Shown here: positions 22,587 through 34,237 of the stretch, piece after piece
Numbering within the stretch: the stretch's first letter is position 1
Layout of the letters: every line of letters starts with the position of its first letter
Assembly: GCA_022432975.1 (NCBI GenBank)
Contig: CM039511.1
Coordinates: 23,710,557-23,774,556 of the forward strand
Direction: 5' to 3'
Length of the DNA stretch: 64,000 nucleotides
Origin: Begonia masoniana
Lineage: Eukaryota > Streptophyta > Magnoliopsida > Cucurbitales > Begoniaceae
The notes under the pieces: model-generated
The model's input: only the letters and a program-made list of their open reading frames with translations
What the model was told of the DNA's origin: nothing
The model's database searches: none
Position numbers and translations under genes: made by a program

Positions 22587-24754
22587 TGTTGACTTAAATG
22601 ATGTTTAAGTCTAAATATGTTTTTGATGATGTGTTTGTATGGTTATTATTGTAATTTGATTATGTTTATTGAATGAGAATAATGAATATGCATTTGAGAT
22701 TAATCTGTTGGAAATACCCTTAAAAAGGGTATTTTAGTTATCTAATGAATCTGGTTAAGTGTTCTAGGTGTGATAGTTAAACAGGGCTGAGAATTTCATG
22801 TCCACTGTTAGCAGAAGAATTTCATGTCCACTGTTAGCAGAACAATTTTTGATATCCACTGGTTGAAGAAAAGAACTGCATCATCCGATAGGAAAACAAC
22901 AAGAAGCTAAGTCGTTCGGAACTGCATCATCCGATCGCTAAACGACAAGAAGCTAAGTCGTTCTGAATTACTTCATCCAATCGCTAAACGACAAGAAGCT
23001 AAGTCGTTCTGAATTACTTCATCCAATCGCTAAACGACAAGAAGCTAAGTCGTTCTGAATTACTTCATCCAATCGCTAAACGACAAGAAGCTAAGTCGTT
23101 CTGAATTACTTCATCCAATCGCTAAACGACAAGAAGCTAAGTCGTTCTGAATTACTTCATCCAATCGCTAAACGACAAGAAGCTAAGTCGTTCTGAATTA
23201 CTTCATCCAATCGCTAAACGACAAGAAGCTAAGTCGTTCTGAATTACTTCATCCAATCGCTAAACGACAAGAAGCTAAGTCGTTCTGAATTACTTCATCC
23301 AATCGCTAAACGACAAGAAGCTAAGTCGTTCTGAATTACTTCATCCAATCGCTAAACGACAAGAAGCTAAGTCGTTCTGAATTACTTCATCCAATCGCTA
23401 AACGACAAGAAGCTAAGTCGTTCTGAATTACTTCATCCAATCGCTAAACGACAAGAAGCTAAGTCGTTCTGAATTACTTCATCCAATCGCTAAACGACAA
23501 GAAGCTAAGTCGTTCTGAATTACTTCATCCAATCGCTAAACGACAAGAAGCTAAGTCGTTCTGAATTACTTCATCCAATCGCTAAACGACAAGAAGCTAA
23601 GTCGTTCTGAATTACTTCATCCAATCGCTAAACGACAAGAAGCTAAGTCGTTCTGAATTACTTCATCCAATCGCTAAACGACAAGAAGCTAAGTCGTTCT
23701 GAATTACTTCATCCAATCGCTAAACGACAAGAAGCTAAGTCGTTCTGAATTACTTCATCCAATCGCTAAACGACAAGAAGCTAAGTCGTTCTGAATTACT
23801 TCATCCAATCGCTAAACGACAAGAAGCTAAGTCGTTCTGAATTACTTCATCCAATCGCTAAACGACAAGAAGCTAAGTCGTTCTGAATTACTTCATCCAA
23901 TCGCTAAACGACAAGAAGCTAAGTCGTTCTGAATTACTTCATCCAATCGCTAAACGACAAGAAGCTAAGTCGTTCTGAATTACTTCATCCAATCGCTAAA
24001 CGACAAGAAGCTAAGTCGTTCTGAATTACTTCATCCAATCGCTAAACGACAAGAAGCTAAGTCGTTCTGAATTACTTCATCCAATCGCTAAACGACAAGA
24101 AGCTAAGTCGTTCTGAATTACTTCATCCAATCGCTAAACGACAAGAAGCTAAGTCGTTCTGAATTACTTCATCCAATCGCTAAACGACAAGAAGCTAAGT
24201 CGTTCTGAATTACTTCATCCAATCGCTAAACGACAAGAAGCTAAGTCGTTCTGAATTACTTCATCCAATCGCTAAACGACAAGAAGCTAAGTCGTTCTGA
24301 ATTACTTCATCCAATCGCTAAACGACAAGAAGCTAAGTCGTTCTGAATTACTTCATCCAATCGCTAAACGACAAGAAGCTAAGTCGTTCTGAATTACTTC
24401 ATCCAATCGCTAAACGACAAGAAGCTAAGTCGTTCTGAATTACTTCATCCAATCGCTAAACGACAAGAAGCTAAGTCGTTCTGAATTACTTCATCCAATC
24501 GCTAAACGACAAGAAGCTAAGTCGTTCTGAATTACTTCATCCAATCGCTAAACGACAAGAAGCTAAGTCGTTCTGAATTACTTCATCCAATCGCTAAACG
24601 ACAAGAAGCTAAGTCGTTCTGAATTACTTCATCCAATCGCTAAACGACAAGAAGCTAAGTCGTTCTGAATTACTTCATCCAATCGCTAAACGACAAGAAG
24701 CTAAGTCGTTCTAATTTCACTCTCCCCCCCCTCTTAGACAATCTCGATCCTACA
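22587..24754 (+). mobile_element. Solo LTR of Sirevirus-like copia, with minisatellite
   Basis: TGTTGACTTA...CGATCCTACA with TSD GGGAC (22582-22586, 24755-24759). It has the same termini as the Sirevirus LTRs at 35452 and 44554 (there in reverse). At 2168 bp it is longer than its relatives because 1.84 kb is a 46-bp tandem array. There is no internal region, so it arose by LTR-LTR recombination. Confidence 0.93.
22874..24712 (+). repeat. 46-bp minisatellite, 40 units
   Basis: Two variant leading units (22874, 22920) and 38 nearly identical ones; 40 x 46 bp fits the span to within one base. Each unit holds an inverted pair AACGAC...GTCGTT separated by 10 bases, so each can form a small stem-loop. 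The unit includes CTAAACGAC, a motif found singly in related LTRs. Confidence 0.97.
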
Positions 24755-25044
24755 GGGACAACTTTGACGATCCTGCAATTGTGAGCGGAAGCAGACAACA
24801 CAAAAACAACAAACAGAAACAAAGAAAACAGAAATGGCGTGATATCGTGAAGATGGATGTGAGATGAGTTACCTGGGAATGGGTAACCCACCTATGGGTC
24901 ATCCAAAAAAAAGGACGATGATGGGAATGACGAAGGGGGCCACCGCCGCGGCCGTTTGGCAACCTAGAGCACCGTACGGGAATGAAGATGCCTCTGAAGG
25001 AATCTTCCAACAAATGGAAAAAGCCCTGCGTACATTGAAGAAAC

Positions 25045-26475
25045 TGTTGACTTATACTATGTTGAAGCCTAACGATGTTTTTGATGATGTGTTATTAAGT
25101 ATAGTAATTTAATTGAGATTATGATGATGAGAATAATAAGCGAATTATCGAATTAAATATATGAGATTAATGAATAAATAAATAATTATGTTATTAGCAT
25201 TTATCTGGAAATGTCCTTTGAAAAATGGTATTTTAGTTGTCTAATAAATCTGGTTAAGTGTTCAGAAAAACATGGCTGAAATTGTTGTCTATTCTGCATA
25301 TCCACCGATGGCAAAGTAAAGGTTACATCTTTCGCCAGCTAAACGACAAAGGCAGAGCATTTCAAAGAAAAGCTTACATCTGCCACTCGCTAAACGACAA
25401 AGCAAAGTTTACATCTTCCGATAGCTAAACGACAAGAACTACATCTACCGGTGGCGCTTTGAAGAAGACTTCTACCTCCAGCTAAACGACAAAGAATTAC
25501 ATCTACCGCTGACATTTCAAAGTCTCCCAAAGATTTCATCTGCCGATAGCTACATGACAACGATTACATTCTCCGATAGCTAGACGACAAAGTTCGACTT
25601 CTACCGATAAAATTTTGAAGACTTCTACCGATGGTATTTTAAAGATACATCTACCTATGGTGGTTCAGCTTTTTATAATGCCACATCTACCGATACCGGT
25701 TCAAGAGTTATAAAGTCACATCTACCGATACCGGTTCAAGCAGGATAAAGTCGCATCAACCGATGGCGGTTCAAGCATTTCAAAGGCAACATCTTCCGGT
25801 GTACAGTATCTTCTGCCAGATTTTAGATATACCGCGAAGCTACAGTGACGTCGTCCAGAACTCAAACTCCAGAGCATTAATGGCGACGAGCGATTAGCAA
25901 CTCCAGAAAGAAACAGCTAGCTATCTCTGTACGGATGCTTCTCCAACGGTCATAAAGTTTCCATATTCAGATAAGGAGCATTCAAGTCTAAGAGCCGAGA
26001 ATAAAAAGAGTATATAAGCCGAGAAGATAGCTCGAAGAAAGGACTTTTGCAAAAATTTCTACTGAGCCCTAACGAGCGAATTTTTTCATACTCTGTATTT
26101 TCATCTACTCCTCTCGAATCCTTAACTTGAAATTTAATCCTTGAGGGAGACTAGTCTGTACTGAAAAACTACAAATTCATTATTCTGCAAAAGGCAGTGG
26201 ATTGTCGCTCGTGAAGAACAATCCGGTTTGTAAAGGCTGTAGATCAACGCTCGTTGAAGTGCGATCAATTTTTCTTTGAGGAGAAGGTTAAAGATCTTCA
26301 AGGGGGAAACCTTGAAGCGTGGACGTAGGCAGGTTTTGGCCGAACCACGTAAAAACTCTGGTGTCATATTTCTCTTACTCTCTCTTTTACATTTAGTGTT
26401 TAATTGTTTGCTGTTAGTTTTAAAAAGAATTAAAAGTCTAATTCACCCCCCCTCTTAGACAATCTCGATCCTACA
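25045..26475 (+). mobile_element. Second solo copia LTR in the same LARD LTR
   Basis: TGTTGACTTATAC...CGATCCTACA, 1431 bp, TSD GAAAC (25040-25044, 26476-26480). It has no long array; instead it holds many single CATCT(A/G)CCGAT and CTAAACGACAA motifs between 25300 and 25810. A TATATAAG box lies at about 26011 (pol II promoter of the former element). Confidence 0.93.
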
Positions 26476-27469
26476 GAAACAGCCTCGTTTCTTCCTCATA
26501 AAGAGCCGATGGAGTGAATGTAAGAACACCCGTGGCTGGGCCGAACGCAACCTAGAGCACGTTCGGGTGATGAACATTTTCCGTGGAGAATGCCAACAGC
26601 ACTTGGGCATCGGTTTCGCCAATCCTCCTTCAGCTTTCCAATCCTTAGGATTTGGAGAGGAGGTTGGTAGTGAATGTTCTACCAATAAATCCGTAAACTT
26701 GGCAGGACAGAGATGGGAAAACCACCGGAGGTTTCCCAACGGCACCCGAAGCCGCGAAGAACACCGTTAAACGGCAAACGAAAAAAACTTCGATTTAATT
26801 TCCAAATATTCAAATTCTAACTAATTACAATCTCTTAATAAATGAGTTTATATAAACCTAGAACAGATCGGTAATGAAACTAGAAAAAGGAAAGGAAATC
26901 GTTTAAGGAAGGAGTCGTTGGCGTGCGTTGTTCTCGGCTCTGATTGTCCACGCGTGTATTAGCGCTTCAGCATTGGTCATCTTGCGCACTTGATCGCTTA
27001 GCTCTTCCTTCATGTGCTGCTTTGCTTCTAGAACTAATTTGTCTTCGTGTGTCAGTAGTAACAAATCTTCAAGCTCATTTTTCCTTGGGCTCATGGTTTG
27101 ATAATGGGCTCTCTCATGGACCAAGCTATCTTGTCGTGGGCCATTAAATGGAATGCCCATTAATTGGGCCCATTGCTCTTGGACTTGAAATGTGTCTTCC
27201 CCATCTTTTGATTGCTCATGGGCTTATGGGTCCTTTCCTCCCTCACGTCTCCTCCTCATCATGGACTAATTCTTGTTAAGCTTCCAAGATCCTGACATTT
27301 GAGAATAATGGCCTATTCCTACAAAATTAACAAACGGGTTAGTTATTGAAAGGTTGATAGGTGTACCTTGTTTCTTCGTCGTGTCTTCGACCTCGGAATC
27401 GTATCATCCTCTCCAGGTGAGAGAGGATTTGTCCTCAAATCCAATACCTTGTCAGTCGTAGACGTATTA

Positions 27470-29861
27470 TACTCTCTGGGTGAATGAGGATTTGTCCTCA
27501 AATCCAGTAGCTCGCCATTGTTTACGTTTTCTCTAACATAAGTTTTCCCATTTTTCCAAGTTCGTCCAATTATTATAATTCCACATATTAAAACTTTCGG
27601 CAAAAACAATTAAATCCAATTCGAAGCAATCTAAACTCTTTTCTCAATCTCCAAAATTTTATCATCAAAACATAGCGACTAATTTGACGAAAAGAGTTTA
27701 GGATAATAAATCAGAATACACAGTTTAAACAGATTGATAATCAAAGCGCAGCACAAAATCACAAGAAAATCCAAGAGAAACAATTTTATGATTAAAGCAG
27801 AATATCAATAGTTTTAAAACAGTTGTCAGCAAATTACTTCTTACTCGGGTGAAATAGAATTGTAGACACAGAAAAATTTTGCCTTTGAAACCATAGAAAA
27901 AAATATTCAACTTTAGTAAACCCGATAACAAGTCAGCAACATGCAAATAATATTTTCAGAAGTGGAGCACGATTAAAAATACCTGGATAAAAAAAAAAAA
28001 AAAACAGTTTTGGCCGATGAGAAGATAAATTTTATTTGGAAGACAATACACTGCCAAACAAGCTATCACTAACAAACAGAATATAAACCAGGAAATCACA
28101 GTTTATGATCACAGAATCTCTTTCACAAAATTTCTACCACCTAACAGAATACCTTAAGAAGAACAGAGAAAAATAAGAGAAATCAAACTTCTCAATTAGC
28201 TCTAAAACATAGTAGTAGATTGGTACTCTTCTTGGCTTAAAGGAAATTCAAATGTAGTAATCCAAATACTTTTCAAAAATTCCAAAAGCTCAACATTAAA
28301 CACAGTAAACTGATTGATGTACAACTTGGATAATTATATCAGAATAGCACACAAAATAGTTTAAATTGTTTAGCAAATACTATAAGCGACCAACCGAGAT
28401 ACTTAAACAGATTGCATGATGATTGCACATCAAATGTAATTGGTTAAGAAATAGAACAAAGTTAATATGAACATTGAATAATTCTGGCAGCAAGACAGAA
28501 GCACAATTGATGAAAACAGATTTGGAAACAAAAGAAACAACACAAGATTAATTAACTTTTAGGCAATTCAAATCCCCTTTTCCAAACTCCAATAGATTAA
28601 TTACTTCAAACACAGCAAATAGTTTGAGGGAAAAAATTTTGGAAACCAGGGTACAATTAAAAGATTGATAAAAACAGAAAATTGGTTCTTGGTTTAGGAT
28701 AAAAAACTGCCACCTCTTTGCAAATATTTTGACCAACGATACTTTACAAAAAAAATATCAAACAATATCATTAAATAGCAAACTCAGAGATGGGATTAAG
28801 AGAACAGCAAACTCAGCAGAACATTATTACTAAATCGCAGGAAATGACTTTGTTGCAATAATTTAGAACAACCAGAAACACAATAAAAACAGTTTAGAAA
28901 TTCAATTAGAATTCTGATTTTTGGCTTATCAATATAATTTTCAAATTGATCACCAAGTTAATGTAGGTAATCCTTACCGAACCAACCAAAACAAATCATT
29001 CAAAATGATGCAACTGATAGAGGTAATATCTTGATGAAATAATTTGGACAGTGAAATACATAAAATTCAATAAAAACATATTAGATGACAAATAGAATTC
29101 AAGTTCTCAGTCATATTTGGATTGAATTTTCCTATACAATTTCAATAATGATTTACCTCAACAACTGCATGTTCAGACTAGGGAAACAAAGGAGCAACAT
29201 ACTAACAATTTTCAATTTGTTAAATAAGACGTCATAATTAAATCCTACAACTAATTAAGACAATGACCCACATGACAAAACAAAACAAACCATCTGGTTG
29301 ACCAATCAAAATAAACAATATGCTCAAGAATTTTCTATCGACTAAGCAGGAAATCAAACAAAGAAAATAAAACAGAATCACAGAGAACAAAACAGTACAA
29401 AAAAAAGAACAGATCAATATTGGTTAACAAAAACTTACATGCATGATAGTTTAATAGGCAGAATTATCGTTCAAGCAATATGCTTTATTTTTGTTAGCCA
29501 AAACAGATCACAACACGAGAATGTAAAACACAAATAAACAGAGCAGAAAATTCAAACAGAAATAATACGAATTCATGCATGAGAACTACCTTCATATTCA
29601 GAGGAAATATATCTTTATTTTACGTGCAATAATTTCCAGTTAAGTTCTCACAACAGAATGCTAAACAGAAAAAAAAAAAACAAAACAAAACAAGAAAGAA
29701 CAGACAAACGAATACAAGGATCACTTCGGCTCTGATACCAAATGATAGACTCCTGGACCGGGAAGGGACAGCTTTGATGATCCTGCAATTGTGAGCGGAA
29801 GCAGACAACAAAGAAAGAACAGACAAACGAATACAAGGATCACTTCGGCTCTGATACCAAA
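27470..29861 (-). other. LARD internal region, no coding capacity
   Basis: A-rich on the + strand (T-rich in element sense). No ORF shows gag, protease, RT or integrase motifs. Primer site at about 29848-29861 (minus strand). At 29692-29810 there is a 119-bp tandem duplication of the LTR/primer-site junction. Confidence 0.75.
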
Positions 29862-29929
29862 TGATAGACTCCTGGACCGGGAAGGGACAGCTTTGATGAT
29901 CCTGCAATTGTGAGCGGAAGCAGACAACA
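29692..29929 (-). repeat. 119-bp tandem duplication across LTR-PBS junction
   Basis: The segment from AAGAAAGAACAGAC through TGATAGACTCC to GCAGACAACA occurs twice, 119 bp apart, so the LTR start appears at 29743 and 29862 and the primer site appears twice. Confidence 0.93.
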
Positions 29930-31164
29930 CAAAAACAACAAATAGAAACAAAGAAAATAGAAATGGTGTGATATCGTGAAGATGGATGTGAGATGAGTTA
30001 CCTGGGAATGGGTAACCCACCTATGGGTCTTCCTAAAAAAAAAGGACGATGATGAGAATGACGAAGGGGGCCACCACCGCGGCCGTTTGGCAACCTAGAG
30101 CACCGCACGGGAATGAAGATGCCTCTGAAGGAATTTTCCAGCAAATGGAAAAAGCCCTGCGTACACTGAAGAAACAGCCTCTTTTCTTCCTCATAAAGAG
30201 CCGATGGAGTGAATGTAAGAACACTCGTGGCTGGGCCGAATGCAACCTAGAGCACGTTCGGGTGATGAACATTTTCCGTGGAGAATGCCAACAGCACTTG
30301 GGCATCGGTTTCGCCAATCCTCCTTCAGCTCTCCAATCCTTAGGATTTGGAGAGGAGGTTGGTAGTGAATGTTCTACCAAGAAATCCGTAAACTTGGCAG
30401 GACAGAGATGGGAAAACCACCGGAGGTTTCCCAACGGCACCCGAAGCCGCGAAGAACACCGTTAAACGGCGAACGAAGAAAACTTCGATTTAATTTCCAA
30501 ATATTCAAATTCTAACTAATTACAATCTCTTAATAAATGAGTTTATATAAACCTAGAACAGATCGGTAATGAAACTAGAAAAAGGAAAGGAAATCGTTTA
30601 AGGAAGGAGCCGTTGGCCTGCGTCGTTCTCAGCTCTGATTGTCCACGCGTGTATTAGCGCTTCAGCATTGGTCATCTTGCGCACTTGATCGCTTAGCTCT
30701 TCCTTCATGTGTTGCTTTGCTTCTAGAACTAAATTGTCTTCGTGTGTCACCAATAACAAATCTTCAAGCTCATTTTTCCTTGGGCTCATGGTTTGATAAT
30801 GAGCTCTCTCATGGACCAAGCTATCTTGTCATGGGCCATTAAATGGAATGCCCATTAATTGGGCCCATTGCTCTTGGACTTGAAATGTGTCTTCCCCATC
30901 TTTTGATTGCTCATGGGCTTATGGGTCCTTTCCTCCCTCATGTCTCCTCCTCATCATGGACTAATTCTTGTTAAGCTTCCAAGATCCTAACACTTGAGAA
31001 TAATGGACTATTCCTACAAAATTAACAAACTGGTTAGTTATTTAAAGGTTGATAGGTGTACCTTGTTTCTTCATCGTGTCTTCGACTTCGGAATCGTATC
31101 ATCCTCTCCAGGTGAGAGAGGATTTGTCCTCAAATCCAATGTCTTGTCAGTCGTAGATGTATCA
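29862..31164 (-). repeat. LARD 5' LTR (right)
   Basis: 1303 bp, intact TG...CA borders (TGATA...TATCA). It serves as the uninterrupted reference for the two nested insertions in the left LTR. Confidence 0.92.
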
Positions 31165-31169
31165 ACACA

Positions 31170-31300
31170 TTTAACAGGACGCAGGTACAGTTCAACACAT
31201 TTCCCTAACACAGTAATTCTTTTGTAATATAGTTTCCATTATGTGTAGGAATTGAGGACACGCGGCCGAGGCAGCAATTATTGACTATGGTAATTTCAGT
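31170..31300 (+). pseudogene. MULE transposase, C-terminal end
   Basis: Resumes after the LARD (…GFNT before, then a Thr/Phe/Asn-rich tail such as TQVQFNTFP). A further piece at about 31243-31285, ELRTRGRGSNY, is preceded by an AG and may be a last short exon with an RG-rich end. The exact stop is uncertain because the frame is already broken upstream. Confidence 0.5.
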
Positions 31301-31369
31301 GTTTGGTTCATTTTTTCACTTTTATTAATGACTAACCTAAAATAAATTTTGTTTTATTGTAAAAAAAAA

Positions 31370-31805
31370 ATTAGAATTTGCAATATCTTCGGGATGTAAT
31401 TTGTTATATCGGCTTCATCGAACCAGAAAAACATTACAAAATTTAATGTGTGCAAGGCAGGTTTGAGTGCTCAAGATATTTCAAATTGTAATTAATTTTT
31501 TTACGGGATGTAATTTGTTATATCGGCTTCATCGAACCAGAAGGACACCGCCAAACTTAATGGTTGCAAGACAAGTTTGAGTTGAACTGTACTCAAACCT
31601 GCCTTGCAATCATTAAGCTTTGTGATGTCCTTCTGATCCGATGAAGCCGATATAATAAATTACATCAAAAAAAAAATTAATTACAATTTGAAATATCTTG
31701 AGCACTTAAGCCTGCCTTGTACGCATTAAACTTTACGATGTCTTTCAGGTCCGATGAAGCCGATATAACAAATTACATCCCATAGATATTTCAAATTGTA
31801 ACTTT
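31370..31805. repeat. Long hairpin (foldback) between the two MULE genes
   Basis: Two arms of about 210 bp are reverse complements around a short loop near 31585 (AAGTTTGAGT-tgaactgt-ACTCAAACCT). Each arm holds two copies of a roughly 100-bp unit containing GATGTAATTTGTTATATCGG and GGCTTCATCG. Arm identity is high with small indels. It sits where the convergent MULE transcripts would meet. RNA from either strand would fold. Confidence 0.9.
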
Positions 31806-32433
31806 TTTAAAAATAAATTTTGTTTATTTTGGTTTATGTTAAGAATACTTATCTATTAAATGTTATTCATGGATTACTTCTCAAGACATGTTACAAATCA
31901 TGATTATTTATTTGATACAAAAAAATAAAATTAAAATTAAAATTAAAAAATAATTTATTATTAAACACGTTAATTATTTTATTTAATTTAAATACAATAC
32001 GTAATTTAATTAACCAATTTATTTAATTAAATAATTTAACCTTTTAACTAATTAAATAAGTAAATACATTAAGTAAACATATTTGCGATCTAAATACATT
32101 AAGTTAATTAATTTAATTTATTAAACACATTAATTAATTTAATTATTTAAACAACTTATTAATTAATGAAAAAAAATTTGACAGAATTTTGTTTATTTTA
32201 TTACTCCCTCATAGCTATCTTCAAACAATTCTTGCATATTAAGATCGCAAATATATACCCAACAGCTAGATCCAGTACACAAATAAATTAAACTAAACTA
32301 CAGAACAAAAATAAACTATACTAAAATGTCAAACATATATTAAATAACTAACAGTCAGATCCACCACATAACTTAAACTACTAAATGTCAAACATAAATA
32401 GTACATTAAAAGAAATATACAACATAATCTAAA
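31806..32433. other. AT-rich MULE spacer
   Basis: Very AT-rich, many TTAATTAA-type steps, no ORF. It probably contains the 3' ends of both convergent MULE genes. Confidence 0.5.
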
Positions 32434-33553
32434 CTACGGTAAGGGTGGGGTATCGTCAACATCGTTACCGTCTGCACGCCAATGCTCGAACGAGTCTTCT
32501 AGCCGTAGTTGAGACAATCTCATCAACTCATGTCTTTCCTCAATGATGTCTCACCTTTGATTCCAGCTGTTTTGCATCATGTCCAACGTCTGCCTCATCT
32601 CGACAAAATAGTTATCTATCATATCAAACCTCTGCTTCCACATACTAGCCTTGTGGGGATACAATGGCGGCACGGTGGCGTACTCGGTGTATGAGGCTTC
32701 CTCGGGGGCTGGTGCGGAGGCGAGGGCGTCCTCCATCGGAACATCCCAAGATGTGGAAGCTCTGGGATGACCCTTGGACATTCAAGACCCGTCGACTTCG
32801 ACTAGGCTCATCCTGAATCAAATGAGTCCTATCAAATACATCGACAGATCTGTGAGCTCGTAGCTGCTCTCGGAAGGAAGCTGAATCTGAGCTCGCTCGA
32901 GGATCTTCCAAATTAAGGTCTCGTATGACAGATTCTTGTTTTTTATTTGTCTGATCTCTTCCATGTGACCTACAATCATGTATCATAGGTCGAACATCTG
33001 GCTGGTGTAGAGCTTTTCCATTACTTAGAGATTCATCCAGCTGACAAGATCTGTATGTTCATCCCTCGGAAGGATGGTGTGGCTAATGAGGTTATGAAAA
33101 ACCTAAGCTTTGACATCTAAATCTTTTGTTCCCGGCTTCACGAACCCGACAATCTCCGAATTCTAGTGGATTTGCAGCATAAAGCATAGTTCATCTTCTG
33201 CTCTGGCAAAGTCACACTGTTTAGAAGCGTGATAATATTGCTCGGCATCGTCTTGCCAAATCCGAGTAGTTCATTGATAACAGCTCCATTTACTGTAATG
33301 TCTGTACCAAAAAGGTACGTCTTCAATTAACCGTCATCCCGGTACTTCGCATGTTAACATAAAACAGGCGAACAACTCTGTCGCAACTATCACCCCGCAT
33401 GTTGTACACCCCATGTAGGGAGATGTCGTCAAACATCTCTTTGATCCCCAAACACTCCCAACCACTAAATTTGACAGTCTTCCCGTAAAATATCAAGCAG
33501 ATTCTCATATCCTGCTCGTACTTCTCCTTAGCCGCCCGAATTCGAAACTCCAT
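32434..33553 (-). pseudogene. MULE second gene, 'putative plant transposon protein' domain
   Basis: Read from 33553 leftward: MEFRIRAAKEKYEQDMRIC, then FSGWECLGIKEMF...CDRVVRLFYVNM, a frameshift at about 33325, TYLFGTDITVN...INELLGFG, another break near 33140, NLISHTILPRDEHTD, stops, a spacer (NLEDPRASSDSASFREQLRAH), and a C-terminal helix-rich part WKQRFDMIDNYFVEMRQTLD. An in-frame stop lies near 32550 and the likely end is PPLP-stop at 32434. The VRxFYxNM...GxxITV...INELLG pattern is that of the plant-transposon accessory domain also seen at 39460-38529. Its role is unknown. Its position, convergent with the transposase and starting near the other TIR, mirrors mudrB of maize, but no sequence likeness to mudrB is claimed. 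Confidence 0.75.
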
Positions 33554-34237
33554 TAAAAAATAACAAGAGGCGGTTGCGGCTCTTCATCTGGCGCCCGGTT
33601 TGATGGGCCCGGATTTTCAGCACGAAAATACTTAAATCCGGCGAAATGTGCAAAATCTGTCACTTTTTTCGGATTTGGCTCGGTTTAGGCTTGGTTTTGA
33701 GATTTTCTCAAAGAAAACAGTTGATTTTGGAATATTTCAGCGAAATAACAGTCGGATCTGATGATTTCGGCGGCACAACGGTGGAATCTTTAAATTTGGC
33801 TGAGAGAAAAGTCGGATTTTGGATGAAAAATCATCAAAATGAGAGTCGGCCGACGTTATACTTACGCAGAACGGTTTGTCGTTTGAGGGTGAACATCCCC
33901 CTCATGCGTGATAACGGTTTGTCGTTCTCCGTATATGATAAATCATGTTATGAACACTCATAGAACGGTTTTCCGCGTGAATAGTTTGCCACGTGAGGAA
34001 CACAACAAACCATGCTTTGCGGGGCATTTATGAGGGTTGAATATTGAAGATCCCCCGTGAACGTGAGGGGCATGTGCACGCGGGGGATCTTCACCCTCAG
34101 AAATGCCCCATCGTGCGAACGTGCCCCTTATGTGAGCGGAGGATCTTCATCCTCAGCAATGCCCGGGGAGAACGATTTGTTATTCTCATCACGCGGCAAA
34201 CCATTCTCATTCAGAACACTTTCTGAGAGGGCACATC
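33554..34237 (-). repeat. MULE right TIR, inner part with palindromes
   Basis: Contains reverse-complement matches to the left TIR plus strong palindromes: an inverted pair spanning about 34020-34112 (GGGGCATTTATGAGGGTTGA... against ...TTCACCCTCAGAAATGCCCC, with GAAGATCCCCCG / CGGGGGATCTTC inside) and CGGTTTGTCGTT-type modules. The likely promoter of the minus-strand gene lies here. Interrupted at 34237. Confidence 0.7.

Larger units (their letters stand above)
22560..27469 (-). repeat. LARD 3' LTR (left), split by two solo LTRs
   Basis: Its own sequence is 22560-22586, 24760-25044 and 26481-27469, co-linear with the right LTR 29862-31164. Both insertion points can be read against that intact copy (GGGAC near 29882-29886 and GAAAC near 30171-30175). 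Confidence 0.92.
22560..31164 (-). mobile_element. Non-coding LTR retrotransposon (LARD-like), minus orientation
   Basis: TSD ACACA (22555-22559, 31165-31169). LTRs start TGATAG on the + strand and end TATCA (right) or mutated TATTA (left). On the minus strand the primer site TGGTATCAGAGCC adjoins the right LTR and a purine-rich CACCCAGAGAGTA tract adjoins the left one. The right LTR is 1303 bp; the left is 1301 bp after removing two nested solo LTRs. The 2.4-kb internal part has no ORF with a domain, as in large retrotransposon derivatives that depend on other elements. A weak DLRTNPLSPGEDD-type peptide near the 3' end hints at a gypsy ancestor. Confidence 0.88.

Noticed and set aside
22874..24712. 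CRISPR-like array of 46-bp units
   Set aside because: No unique spacers; units are contiguous and identical. Plant LTR context and solo-LTR borders explain it as a minisatellite.
24670..25013. Minus-strand ORFs with hydrophobic stretches, repeated at 29620-30020
   Set aside because: They fall in LARD LTR sequence present in both LTRs; no gene-like conservation beyond the LTR itself.
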